The notes under the pieces: model-generated
Told to the model about the DNA's origin: nothing
Databases searched by the model: none
What the model saw: the letters and a program-made list of their open reading frames with translations, nothing else
Assembly (NCBI GenBank): GCA_902604575.1
Contig: CACKZH010000002.1
Location: 17,320-81,319, forward strand
Length of the DNA stretch: 64,000 bases
DNA from: an uncultured Pelagibacteraceae bacterium
GTDB lineage: Bacteria > Pseudomonadota > Alphaproteobacteria > Pelagibacterales > Pelagibacteraceae
Direction of reading: 5' to 3'
In this document: in pieces, positions 1-9,291 of the stretch
How the letters are laid out: the number at the start of each line of letters is the position of its first letter
Position numbering within the stretch: position 1 is the stretch's first letter
Program-made: the position numbers and the translations under genes

Positions 1-1
1 T

Positions 2-1195
2 TTAGTAGTTGCAAATAAAAAAGATAAAAAGGGATTAATTAAATTAGGAAATGAAAGAGTGGTTGAAGCAAGATTAAGTGATGCAGAATTTTTTTGGAAA
101 AAAGATAAATCTCAAAATATGGTCAAAAAAGTTACCGATTTAAAATCAATGAATTATTTTAAAGGATTAGGAAATTATTTTGATAAAGCCCAAAGAATGA
201 GAAAATTGGGTGGAATGATATCTGATGAACTTTTAATCAGTAAAGAAAAAGTTGAATTATCAGCATCAATTTGTAAAGTTGATTTATTATCAGAGCTAGT
301 GGGTGAATTCCCAGAACTACAAGGTGTGATGGGAGGTTATTTTGCTATTGCACAAGGTTTTGATAAAGATTTGGCTTTGGCCATAAGTGAGCAATATTTA
401 CCTACAAGTTCAGGCTCAAGAGTCCCAAAAAAACCATTTAGCATAGCCCTTTCTTTAGCTGATAAGATAGATACTTTAGTTGGTTTTTTTGGTTTAAATC
501 AAAAGCCAACAAGTTCTAAAGATCCATATGCTCTAAGAAGATTAGCATTAGGAGTAATAAGAATAATTGTTGAAAATAAAAAAGATTTTAAAATAAAAGA
601 TTTAATTAATTATTCTTCAAGCCTGTATTTAGATCAAGGTTTTGAAATTGATAACCAATCTTTACAAAATGAATTATCAGAGTTTTTAATGGATAGATTA
701 AAATATCACATGAAGGAAGAAAATATTAGAAATGATATAATTCAAGCGTCAATCAGTTCTTTTAACTTAGATCAATCTGTTATTATTTTTAATAAAGCTA
801 AACATTTAAATAAAATTATTACCAAACCAAATGGTTTAGATATTATTGCAAGCTATAAAAGAGCCTCAAACATTTTAGACGGTGAATTAAAAAATGATAA
901 AATAGAATTATCAAATACAACTGATCCTGGTATTTTTAAAACTGAGTTAGAAAAAAACCTATTTAAAAAAATTAGTGAATTAAGTAAATATTTTTCAAGC
1001 ATTAATAAAGATGAAAATTATGTTCAAACATTGGACAATTTAGCTAGCGTCAAAAGAGAGGTTTTTGATTTTTTTGATAATGTAATTGTGAACGAAGAGG
1101 ATCCAGTCATAAAGAAGAATAGACTGGAACTAATCCAAATGATGTGTAAAACGTTCAACAATTATGTTAATTTTTCTCTAATCGACTCCCGTTAA
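2..1195 (+). CDS. glyS: Glycine--tRNA ligase beta subunit (5' truncated by window edge)
   Basis: Frame is open from base 2 (LVVANKKDKKGLIKLGNERVVEARLSDAEFFWKKD), upstream of the listed ORF start at 59. GlyS motifs include YFKGLGNYFDKAQRM and DKIDTLVGFFGLNQKPTSSKDPYALRR. Confidence 0.95.
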   Translation, partial: LVVANKKDKKGLIKLGNERVVEARLSDAEFFWKKDKSQNMVKKVTDLKSMNYFKGLGNYFDKAQRMRKLGGMISDELLISKEKVELSASICKVDLLSELVGEFPELQGVMGGYFAIAQGFDKDLALAISEQYLPTSSGSRVPKKPFSIALSLADKIDTLVGFFGLNQKPTSSKDPYALRRLALGVIRIIVENKKDFKIKDLINYSSSLYLDQGFEIDNQSLQNELSEFLMDRLKYHMKEENIRNDIIQASISSFNLDQSVIIFNKAKHLNKIITKPNGLDIIASYKRASNILDGELKNDKIELSNTTDPGIFKTELEKNLFKKISELSKYFSSINKDENYVQTLDNLASVKREVFDFFDNVIVNEEDPVIKKNRLELIQMMCKTFNNYVNFSLIDSR

Positions 1196-3861
1196 TGAAA
1201 AAACTTATATTAAACTTCAATTCTAAGGATAGTAAAAAAATTAAAAATCCTAAAAACTTTTTAGGAGGAAAAGGTGCTAATCTTTCTGAAATGGGAAGAA
1301 TGGGTCTTCCAGTGCCTCCTGGTTTTACAATATCTACAAAAGTTTGTGAAATTTTTTACAAAGATAAAAAAAAATTAAATAAAAATTTAATTTCGCAAAT
1401 TAAAAAAGAATTAAAATTAATTGAAAAAGATGTTTCTAAAAAATTTGGAGACTTAAAGAATCCACTTTTGTTGTCTGTACGTTCTGGTGCAAGAGTATCA
1501 ATGCCAGGCATGATGGATACTATTCTAAATCTGGGTCTGAACGATAAAACAGTTAAAGCTTTAGCAATTAAAACTTCAAATGGAAGATTTGCTAAAGACA
1601 GTTATAGAAGATTCATTCAAATGTACGGTAATGTAGTAATGGGTGTAGAAGGATATCATTTTGAGGAATTAATTGAAAATTATAAACTTACTAAAGGTGT
1701 TTTGTTAGATACAGATTTAGATGAAAGTGATTGGGATGGATTAATTGAAGATTTTAAAAGAACACTAAGAGAAAAAGCAAAAAAAGATTTTCCCCAAGAT
1801 GTTTATGAACAATTGCTAGGAGCAATAAGTGCAGTATTTTTATCGTGGGAAAGCAATAGAGCAAAAGTTTATAGAAAATTAAATCAAATTCCAGCTGAGT
1901 GGGGAACAGCTGTAAATGTTCAATCAATGGTTTTTGGAAATATGGGTGATGATTGTGCAACAGGAGTTGTGTTTACAAGAAATCCATCAGATGGATCAAA
2001 TGAAATATATGGTGAGTATTTAATTAATGCGCAAGGCGAAGATGTTGTAGCGGGTACGAGGACTCCTCAATACATAACAAAAAAAGCTAGGAGAGACGCT
2101 AAAGTAAAAGAATTGTCAATGGAAGAATCCATGCCTAAAGTCTTTAAAGAACTTCAAAAAATTTTGAAAAAATTAGAAATGCATTACAAAGATATGCAAG
2201 ACGTAGAGTTTACAGTTGAAAATAGTAAACTATGGATGCTTCAAACAAGATCAGGAAAAAGAACAGCAAAATCAGCATTAAAGATTGCAGTTGATATGGT
2301 TAAAGAAAAATTAATTTCTAAAAAGGAAGCTGTATTAAGAGTTGACCCAAACTCTTTAGAAACACTTTTACACCCTACTTTGGATGAAAAAAGTTCAATT
2401 AATGTAATAGCAAATGGATTGCCAGCATCACCTGGTGCAGCGAGTGGTAAAGTTGTATTTACATCAGAAGAGGCTGAAAGATTAACCGCAATGATGCAAG
2501 ATACAATTTTGGTCAGAGTAGAAACCTCTCCAGAAGATATACAAGGAATGCATGCTGCAAAAGGAATTTTGACTGCTAGAGGGGGTATGACAAGTCATGC
2601 GGCCGTTGTTGCAAGAGGTATGGGTAGACCATGCGTATCAGGATCAAGTGAAATTGATATAAACTATGAAAATAAATCTTTTAAAACTTCTTCAATAGAG
2701 ATTCAAGAAGGAGATGTAATCACTATTGATGGCTCAACTGGAAGAATTATTGCAGGAAGTGTTTCAACTGTGAAGCCTGAAATATCTGGTGATTTTTCCA
2801 AGTTAATGTCTTGGGCAGATAGCTTTAGAAAATTAAAAGTAAGAACAAATTCTGAGACTCCAAAAGATACTAAAACAGCAAAAGATTTTGGTGCAGAGGG
2901 TATTGGATTATGCAGAACTGAACATATGTTTTTTGATGAAGAACGAATTTTGTCTGTAAGAGAAATGATATTATCCAAAACAAAAGATGACAGAGCAATA
3001 GCTTTACAAAAACTGTTACCGCATCAAAGAAAAGATTTTATAGATATTTTTAAAATCATGAGTGGGTTACCAGTCACAGTTAGATTGTTGGACCCACCAT
3101 TACATGAATTTTTACCACGTACAGAAAAAGAAATTAATGAGGTTGCTAGTATAGTTAATCTCCCAGTTAAAGAGGTTGAGTCAAGAATTGAAGAACTACA
3201 TGAGCAAAATCCTATGTTAGGTCATAGAGGATGTCGTCTAGGAATATCTTATCCTGAAATTTATGAAATGCAATGCAAAGCAATATTTGAGGCTTTAGCT
3301 TATCTCAAAAAAAATAAAATTAAATCTGCATTTCCTGAAATAATGATACCTTTAGTATCTACAGAGGCTGAGATTAAAATAATGAAAGAATTAGTAATTA
3401 GAACTGCCAGTCAAGTTCAAAAAGAAAATAAATTAAAAATAGAATTTTTAGTAGGAACGATGATTGAATTACCTAGAGCGGCAATAAAAGCAAAGGAGAT
3501 TGCAAAGCATGCAGAATTCTTTAGTTTTGGAACAAATGATTTAACTCAGACTACTTTTGGGATTAGTAGAGATGATAGTGGTAAATTTTTAAATGATTAT
3601 TTAGAAAATAAAATATTTTCTGTTGATCCTTTTGTTTCAATAGATGAAGGAGTTTCAGATTTAGTTGAAATAGCAGTAGAAAAAGGACGAAAACAAAATA
3701 AAAATCTAAAGTTAGGTATCTGCGGAGAGCATGGAGGAGATCCACATAGTATATCTTTTTGTTCTAACGCAGGATTGGATTATGTTTCTTGTTCACCTTA
3801 TAGAGTTCCTGTTGCAAGGTTGGCTGCCGCTCAAGCTGAAATTAAAAAAAAAATTAAGTAG
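1195..3861 (+). CDS. ppdK: Pyruvate, phosphate dikinase
   Basis: GGKGANLSEMGRMGLPVPPGFTIST, GGMTSHAAVVARGMGRPCVSG and GICGEHGGDP motifs; full-length 888 aa; start overlaps the glyS stop (TAATG). Confidence 0.97.
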   Translation: MKKLILNFNSKDSKKIKNPKNFLGGKGANLSEMGRMGLPVPPGFTISTKVCEIFYKDKKKLNKNLISQIKKELKLIEKDVSKKFGDLKNPLLLSVRSGARVSMPGMMDTILNLGLNDKTVKALAIKTSNGRFAKDSYRRFIQMYGNVVMGVEGYHFEELIENYKLTKGVLLDTDLDESDWDGLIEDFKRTLREKAKKDFPQDVYEQLLGAISAVFLSWESNRAKVYRKLNQIPAEWGTAVNVQSMVFGNMGDDCATGVVFTRNPSDGSNEIYGEYLINAQGEDVVAGTRTPQYITKKARRDAKVKELSMEESMPKVFKELQKILKKLEMHYKDMQDVEFTVENSKLWMLQTRSGKRTAKSALKIAVDMVKEKLISKKEAVLRVDPNSLETLLHPTLDEKSSINVIANGLPASPGAASGKVVFTSEEAERLTAMMQDTILVRVETSPEDIQGMHAAKGILTARGGMTSHAAVVARGMGRPCVSGSSEIDINYENKSFKTSSIEIQEGDVITIDGSTGRIIAGSVSTVKPEISGDFSKLMSWADSFRKLKVRTNSETPKDTKTAKDFGAEGIGLCRTEHMFFDEERILSVREMILSKTKDDRAIALQKLLPHQRKDFIDIFKIMSGLPVTVRLLDPPLHEFLPRTEKEINEVASIVNLPVKEVESRIEELHEQNPMLGHRGCRLGISYPEIYEMQCKAIFEALAYLKKNKIKSAFPEIMIPLVSTEAEIKIMKELVIRTASQVQKENKLKIEFLVGTMIELPRAAIKAKEIAKHAEFFSFGTNDLTQTTFGISRDDSGKFLNDYLENKIFSVDPFVSIDEGVSDLVEIAVEKGRKQNKNLKLGICGEHGGDPHSISFCSNAGLDYVSCSPYRVPVARLAAAQAEIKKKIK

Positions 3862-3873
3862 GGGGCGTTCTGT
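3857..3873. repeat. Left copy of direct repeat (AAGTAGGGGGCGTTCTGT) overlapping the ppdK stop codon
   Basis: Matches AAGTAGGGGCGTTCTGT at 5014-5030, differing only by one extra G in the G run. Confidence 0.8.
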
Positions 3874-3924
3874 AGAATGTCCACTAAATGATTATTAACA
3901 GAAAATAAGGACGTTTGGAAACTT

Positions 3925-3988
3925 CTTCGTAGAAACTTCGTAGTAAGTTTTCATTATTTGTCAGATTTCTTGTTTGGGTTCTTCGTAG
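3925..3988. repeat. Cluster of CTTCGTAG motifs (left flank)
   Basis: CTTCGTAG at 3925-3932, 3936-3943 and 3981-3988, in contexts TTCTTCGTAGAA and ACTTCGTAGTAA. Confidence 0.75.
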
Positions 3989-4106
3989 AAAGATAAATTA
4001 CTATTTTATGAAGAGATTATTAGACACAATATCTATAATGTAAAACTTCAACCTAATATTTGTGATGTTTAATTTTTTTTTTGTTATTTTTATGGTATTT
4101 AGTTAG

Positions 4107-4790
4107 TTGAACTTAAATAAAAACCTAAACTTTTTGAATAAAAATATAAAAAAAATTATAAAATTATTTATTCCTGAGATAATTTTTATTATTAAAAAAA
4201 AAATATTAAATCAATTAAATGCATCAGAAGAGTTGTTCGATGGATATTCTCAACTTTTTAAAAATAATTTACATTCTCAAACAATTTATGGTGAATATGG
4301 ATGTGGACAATCAACATTATATGTTTTGTCAAATTTTGATATCCCAGTTTATTCGGTGGACTCATCAAGACAATGGGTTAATAAAATAAAGATAAAAAAT
4401 GAAAATAATCATAATTTAAGTATCAACTTTGTAAAAATTGGTAATGTTAGTGAAGATAGTTGGGGTCTTCCTGATGACTATTCTTTGAGAGATAATTTTC
4501 TTAACTATGCTAATGATATTTGGAATCGTGAATTGAAACCAAATTTTGTACTAATTGATGGACGGTTAAGAGTACTTTGTTTTTTGATTTCTTTAAAAAA
4601 ATGTAATCCTGGAACAAAAATAATTTTTGATGATTATGTAAGTAGAAAATATTATCACATTGTGGAAGAATTAATAAAACCTAGTTCTGATGACGGTAGA
4701 CAATGTTTGTTTGAGGTGGGGGATAAAAAAAATATAGATATGAAAAAACTAGATATTTTAATAAATAAATTTAATTACATTTTGGATTAA
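4107..4790 (+). CDS. Class I SAM-dependent methyltransferase-like protein (accessory gene)
   Basis: 227 aa ORF with TTG start; IYGEYGCGQSTLYVLS resembles SAM-binding motif I, with downstream acidic VDSS and FVLIDGRLR. Isolated between ppdK and ssrA. Confidence 0.55.
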   Translation: MNLNKNLNFLNKNIKKIIKLFIPEIIFIIKKKILNQLNASEELFDGYSQLFKNNLHSQTIYGEYGCGQSTLYVLSNFDIPVYSVDSSRQWVNKIKIKNENNHNLSINFVKIGNVSEDSWGLPDDYSLRDNFLNYANDIWNRELKPNFVLIDGRLRVLCFLISLKKCNPGTKIIFDDYVSRKYYHIVEELIKPSSDDGRQCLFEVGDKKNIDMKKLDILINKFNYILD

Positions 4791-4949
4791 TTAGAAATTT
4801 CAAGTAATTTTTAAATAACTAAATCTTACTCTCACATATTTTCCAATTAAGTTTTCAATTATATTAGATATTTTTCTCACATCTTAATTAGAGAAGACTT
4901 TTAAATGAGTTATTTAAATTAAAGAGATTACTTAAAATTGGTTTTAAAA

Positions 4950-4969
4950 CTTCGTAGTAATCTTCGTAG
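4950..4969. repeat. Cluster of CTTCGTAG motifs (right flank)
   Basis: CTTCGTAG at 4950-4957 and 4962-4969, again in ACTTCGTAGTAA and TCTTCGTAGAA contexts. Confidence 0.75.
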
Positions 4970-5013
4970 AACATTTTAGTTAAGGTTTGTTGATATACAA
5001 CAATTCTAAATTG

Positions 5014-5030
5014 AAGTAGGGGCGTTCTGT
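5014..5030. repeat. Right copy of direct repeat, at the 3' end of the tmRNA mRNA-like piece
   Basis: AAGTAGGGGCGTTCTGT; same as the copy at about 3857-3873 apart from G-run length. Confidence 0.8.
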
Positions 5031-5275
5031 TGCCAGGTGCCCCAGACCCCGTTTGCTTAATTAACTAAGTTAATTAGGCAGCAAGTGCGTAACTTTCGTT
5101 AGCAATTATAAATTAGCCCGTTACGGTGGAACAATCCCGAACGAAAGAATAGCCTTTAGTCACCCGTCGAATCTAGTTCACCCCCATAAGTTGTAATGGT
5201 GGAGGTGGTGGGTACTGCCCCCACGTCCGCAATGGTTATTACGAAATTCGTTTATCGTCGTAGTTGGAAAACCAA
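5019..5275 (-). ncRNA. ssrA: Transfer-messenger RNA, circularly permuted two-piece form (mRNA-like piece about 5019-5185; acceptor piece 5197 to about 5275, outer end approximate)
   Basis: On the minus strand: acceptor piece ends GTGGGGGCAGTACCCACCACCTCCACCA (T-arm, acceptor strand, CCA). After an 11-nt spacer comes GGGGGTGAACTAGATTCGACGGG. GGGGGUG pairs fully with CACCUCC. Tag ORF GCTAACGAAAGTTACGCACTTGCTGCCTAA encodes ANESYALAA*. A terminal GGGGC...GCCCC helix closes the mRNA piece. Confidence 0.93.
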
Positions 5276-5318
5276 CATTATTAATATAAAAGTAATTAGG
5301 ACAGATTCAATAACAATC

Positions 5319-6266
5319 ATGAAATTAACTAAAGAACAACAAGAAGAAATAAAAAATCAACAATCTCAAAGCAATCAAACAAAAAGAGTTACTGCGCCTG
5401 AGCTTGAAAAAATCCTATATGAAGCAATCCCAGCTTTAGATCACGGTTTTGTTAGAGTAGTTGATTACATGGGTGATGATACATCCATAGTTCAATCAGC
5501 TAGAGTATCATATGGGAAAGGAACCAAGCAAGTTTCGACTGATAAAGGTTTAATTAAATACTTAATGAGGCACTGGCACAGCACACCATTTGAAATGTGT
5601 GAAATTAAATACCATGTTAAGCTTCCAATATTTATTGCAAGACAATGGATTAGACACAGAACTGCAAATGTGAATGAATATTCCGCAAGGTATTCAATTC
5701 TAGATAAAGAGTTTTATTTACCATCACAAGAAAATTTAGCTGCTCAATCAACAAGTAACAGACAAGGCAGAGGAGATGTCTTGGAAGGAAAACAGGCAGA
5801 AGAAGTCTTAGAACTTTTAAAAAATGATGCAGAGAGAACTTACGATAATTATGAAACTATGCTTAATGAAAGGTTTGATGGATCAACTATTGACGAAAAT
5901 AAAAAAGGTTTAGCAAGAGAACTTGCAAGAATGAATTTAACACTAAATACCTATACTCAATGGTATTGGAAAACTGATTTATTAAATTTGATGAATTTTT
6001 TAAGATTAAGAGCTGACCATCATGCACAATATGAGATAAGAGTTTATGCTGATATAATGCTGGATACTTTAAAAAAATGGGTTCCTATAACTTATGATGC
6101 TTTTATGGATTATAGAGTTGGTGGCACTGAGGTTTCTGCAAAAGGAAAATTAATTATTAAAAAACTTATTAAAGGTGAAAATGTAGATGTTGAAAGTTCT
6201 GGATTGTCTAAAAGAGAGTGGAATGAATTAATGACCGCTTTTTATCTCAAAGATAAGTTGATTTAA
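5319..6266 (+). CDS. thyX: Flavin-dependent thymidylate synthase
   Basis: [19 protein letters not shown] (ThyX RHR motif). The listed start at 5196 lies in the tmRNA acceptor piece; ATG at 5319 ([10 protein letters not shown]) is preferred. Confidence 0.95.
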   Translation: MKLTKEQQEEIKNQQSQSNQTKRVTAPELEKILYEAIPALDHGFVRVVDYMGDDTSIVQSARVSYGKGTKQVSTDKGLIKYLMRHWHSTPFEMCEIKYHVKLPIFIARQWIRHRTANVNEYSARYSILDKEFYLPSQENLAAQSTSNRQGRGDVLEGKQAEEVLELLKNDAERTYDNYETMLNERFDGSTIDENKKGLARELARMNLTLNTYTQWYWKTDLLNLMNFLRLRADHHAQYEIRVYADIMLDTLKKWVPITYDAFMDYRVGGTEVSAKGKLIIKKLIKGENVDVESSGLSKREWNELMTAFYLKDKLI

Positions 6267-7122
6267 TTTTTTCAGCAAAATTTAAATATATCCTAGAAAT
6301 TTCATGATCAGGGTTAGTTTCTACAATTGGTTTTCCCTCGTCTCCAGTTTTACCCACTTCTGGATTAATTGGAATTTCACCCAAAAATTCTTTTTGAAAT
6401 TCTTCTGCTGTTTTTTTAACCCCACCTTCTCCAAAAATTTTATATTTTTTTCCATCGTCTCCAATAAAAAAACTCATGTTATCAACTAAACCCAAAATCT
6501 TAACTCCAAGTTTATCAAACATTTTAATTCCTCTCTTAACATCTAAAAGAGCTACTTCTTGAGGTGTACTTACTATTATTGCACCATCCATTTTTATTTC
6601 TTGAGAAAATGTAAGTTGAGTATCGCCAGTTCCTGGAGGCATATCAACTATAATAAAATCTAAATCTTTCCAATTTACTTTCTGAGTAAAAGTTTTAATT
6701 GCACTTGTTACCATAGGGCCACGCCATATCATTGGAGTTTGTTGGTCGGCTAAAAAACCAATTGACATACATTGAATGTCATATTTTGTAATTGGATCTA
6801 ATTTTTGACCATCACTTTTTGGTTTTTCATTAATATCAAACATTTTAGGAACTGATGGACCATAAATATCAGCATCTAAAAGACCAACTTTGCATCCAAC
6901 TTTTTTCAAAGCTAAAGCAAGATTCGTTGCAAATGTAGATTTTCCGACACCACCTTTTGCACTAGAGATTGCAATTGTAAACTTAGTTCCAATAATAGGA
7001 TGTTTAGTGAATTTTTTAGGCTCTAGCTTGCTTTTCATTGCGGCACTAAGTTCAGGTTTTTTATCAGGCATAAAAGTATCATTACTTGTTTTTTGTAATA
7101 AAGACACTATATACTTTGGCAT
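6247..7122 (-). CDS. mrp: Mrp/ApbC-type Fe-S cluster carrier P-loop ATPase
   Basis: [20 protein letters not shown] deviant Walker [21 protein letters not shown]. Start could be internal (MPDKKPEL at 7071). Confidence 0.92.
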   Translation of the reverse strand: MPKYIVSLLQKTSNDTFMPDKKPELSAAMKSKLEPKKFTKHPIIGTKFTIAISSAKGGVGKSTFATNLALALKKVGCKVGLLDADIYGPSVPKMFDINEKPKSDGQKLDPITKYDIQCMSIGFLADQQTPMIWRGPMVTSAIKTFTQKVNWKDLDFIIVDMPPGTGDTQLTFSQEIKMDGAIIVSTPQEVALLDVKRGIKMFDKLGVKILGLVDNMSFFIGDDGKKYKIFGEGGVKKTAEEFQKEFLGEIPINPEVGKTGDEGKPIVETNPDHEISRIYLNFAEKIKSTYL

Positions 7123-8223
7123 ATGTCAGACGATTTTAAAGGTCAAAGTCCTTGGGGAGCACCTCCTGGTGGAGGTGGAAGTGGTAATGGATCAGGTAGA
7201 GGTCCTACACCACCAAATGTCGACGAATTAATTAGAGATCTTCAAGATAAAATTAAAAGATTTTTACCTGGTGGAAAAACTTCAGGAGGAAAATCAATAA
7301 GTCTAATTTTATTAGTTTTAGTTTTTGTGTGGTTAGCGAGTGGACTTTATAGAGTATTACCCGATGAACAAGGTGTTGTATTAAGATTTGGTAAGTTTGT
7401 AAAAACCACGCAGCCTGGTTTGAACTATCATATACCTTTTCCAGTTGAAACTGTTCAAACGCCGAAAGTCACTAAGGTTAATAGAATGGATATAGGATTT
7501 AGATCTGAGAGAGATAGTGGTTTCTCTACAGGTGGTGGAGTTGCAGATGTCCCTCAAGAAAGTTTAATGTTAACTGGAGATGAAAATATTGTAAACATAG
7601 ACTTTTCGGTATTTTGGGTAATTAAAGATGCTGGTAATTTTTTATTTAAAATTCAAGATCCAGAGGGAACAGTTAAAGCTGCAGCAGAAACTGCAATGAG
7701 AGAAGTAATTGCAAAAAGTGATATTCAGCCAATTTTGACGGAAGGAAGATCAAAAATTGAAGTTGAGACACAAGCAATTATTCAAAATATTTTAGATGAC
7801 TATGAAAGTGGAATTCAAATTACACAGGTACAAACTCAAAAAGCCGACCCACCTGATCAAGTAATTGATGCATTTAGAGATGTTCAGGCTGCACGAGCAG
7901 ACATGGAAAGATCTAAAAATGAAGCTGAAGCTTACGCGAACGATGTTATCCCGAGAGCAAGAGGGGAAGCGCAAAAAATTTTACAAGCAGCAGAAGCTTA
8001 CAAGAAAGAAGTTGTTGCAAAAGCTGAAGGTGAAGCTAGTAGATTTTTAGCAATTTATAATGAGTACAAAAATGCTAAAGTAGTTACTCAAGAGAGAATG
8101 TATTTAGAGACTATGGAAAAAGTTTTGGCTGATATTGACAAAGTAATTATTGAAAAAAATGCAGGTTCAGGCGTAGTTCCTTATCTACCTTTGCCAGAGC
8201 TAAAAAAGAAAGCGACAAATTAA
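7123..8223 (+). CDS. hflK: HflK, FtsH protease modulator (SPFH/band 7 family)
   Basis: Gly-rich N-terminus, TM segment, LPDEQGVVLRFGKFVKTTQPGLNYHIPFPVE; adjacent hflC. Confidence 0.93.
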   Translation: MSDDFKGQSPWGAPPGGGGSGNGSGRGPTPPNVDELIRDLQDKIKRFLPGGKTSGGKSISLILLVLVFVWLASGLYRVLPDEQGVVLRFGKFVKTTQPGLNYHIPFPVETVQTPKVTKVNRMDIGFRSERDSGFSTGGGVADVPQESLMLTGDENIVNIDFSVFWVIKDAGNFLFKIQDPEGTVKAAAETAMREVIAKSDIQPILTEGRSKIEVETQAIIQNILDDYESGIQITQVQTQKADPPDQVIDAFRDVQAARADMERSKNEAEAYANDVIPRARGEAQKILQAAEAYKKEVVAKAEGEASRFLAIYNEYKNAKVVTQERMYLETMEKVLADIDKVIIEKNAGSGVVPYLPLPELKKKATN

Positions 8224-8224
8224 A

Positions 8225-9097
8225 ATGAAAGCTGGAAAGATATTAGCAGGAGTGTTAGTTGCAATCGGAGTTGTAGCTTTTTTATCAGTAATTATAGTAA
8301 AAGAAGTTAACCAAGCCATAATTCTTCAATTTGGTGATCCAAAAAGAATAATAATGAAGCCAGGATTAAACTTTAAAATTCCTTTTATTCAAAACGTAGT
8401 TTATTTAGATAAAAGAATATTAAACTTAGATGCTCCACCAGAAGAGGTTATTGCATCAGATCAGAAACGTTTAATTGTTGATGCATTTGCAAGATTCCAG
8501 ATTGTTGATCCACTTAAGTTTTACATTTCAGTAGGAAATGAAAGAGTTGCAAGATCAAGATTGTCTACAATTATAAATTCAAGAATTAGAAATGTATTAG
8601 GTCAAGAGGAATTACAAACATTACTATCTAAAGATAGATCGAAGCAAATGGCTTTAATTAAAGAAGGTGTTAATAATGAAGCACAAAATTTTGGAATTAA
8701 CATTGTAGATGTAAGAATTAAAAGAGCCGATCTTCCTCAAGCAAACAGTGATGCGATTTATAGAAGAATGCAGACTGAAAGGGAGAGAGAAGCTAAAGAA
8801 TTTAGAGCGAAAGGTGCGGAAATGGCAGTAACAATTACTTCAACTGCCGATAAAGAAGTTACAGTAATCTTGGCCGATGCACAAAAACAATCTGAAATTA
8901 TGAAAGGTGAAGGTGATGGATCAAGAAACAAAATCTTTGCTGAGGCATTTGGTCAAGATCCAGAATTTTTTGCTTTCTATAGAGCTATGCAAGCATATGA
9001 AAAAGCTCTTATTGGTGGTGAAACCTCTTTAATTTTATCACCTGATAGTGAATTTTTTAAATTTTTTGGAAATATAAAACCTGAAATCCAACAATAA
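8225..9097 (+). CDS. hflC: HflC, FtsH protease modulator
   Basis: SPFH protein with VKEVNQAIILQFGDPKRIIMKPGLNFKIPF, directly after hflK. Confidence 0.93.
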   Translation: MKAGKILAGVLVAIGVVAFLSVIIVKEVNQAIILQFGDPKRIIMKPGLNFKIPFIQNVVYLDKRILNLDAPPEEVIASDQKRLIVDAFARFQIVDPLKFYISVGNERVARSRLSTIINSRIRNVLGQEELQTLLSKDRSKQMALIKEGVNNEAQNFGINIVDVRIKRADLPQANSDAIYRRMQTEREREAKEFRAKGAEMAVTITSTADKEVTVILADAQKQSEIMKGEGDGSRNKIFAEAFGQDPEFFAFYRAMQAYEKALIGGETSLILSPDSEFFKFFGNIKPEIQQ

Positions 9098-9104
9098 TTC
9101 TTAA

Positions 9105-9290
9105 ATGCGTGAGCTAGTTATAGCTTTTGGTCTTTTCTTGTTTATTGAAGGAATTTTATACGCCTTATTTCCAGCAAAAATGAAAAGTATGTTAAAAAAA
9201 TTAGAACTTGTTAAGCATAGTCAGCTTAGATCGGGTGGACTTATTTTTGCAGTAATAGGTTTTATAATTATTTATTACATTAAGAGCTAA
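9105..9290 (+). CDS. DUF2065-type small membrane protein
   Basis: 61 aa, two predicted TMs (LVIAFGLFLFIEGILYALFP), located after hflC as is typical for DUF2065. Confidence 0.75.
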   Translation: MRELVIAFGLFLFIEGILYALFPAKMKSMLKKLELVKHSQLRSGGLIFAVIGFIIIYYIKS

Positions 9291-9291
9291 T

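Noticed and set aside
5197-5275. Possible canonical tRNA gene, given the T-arm and CCA end on the minus strand
   Set aside because: No anticodon arm or D-arm in tRNA form; the pairing partner GGGGGUG and tag ORF identify it as the tmRNA acceptor piece.
5196-5318. N-terminal 41-aa extension of the thyX ORF
   Set aside because: Lies across the tmRNA acceptor piece and reads as non-ThyX sequence; ATG at 5319 is the better start.
6890-7231. 113-aa plus-strand ORF across the mrp/hflK boundary
   Set aside because: Overlaps both well-supported genes out of frame; no recognisable domain.
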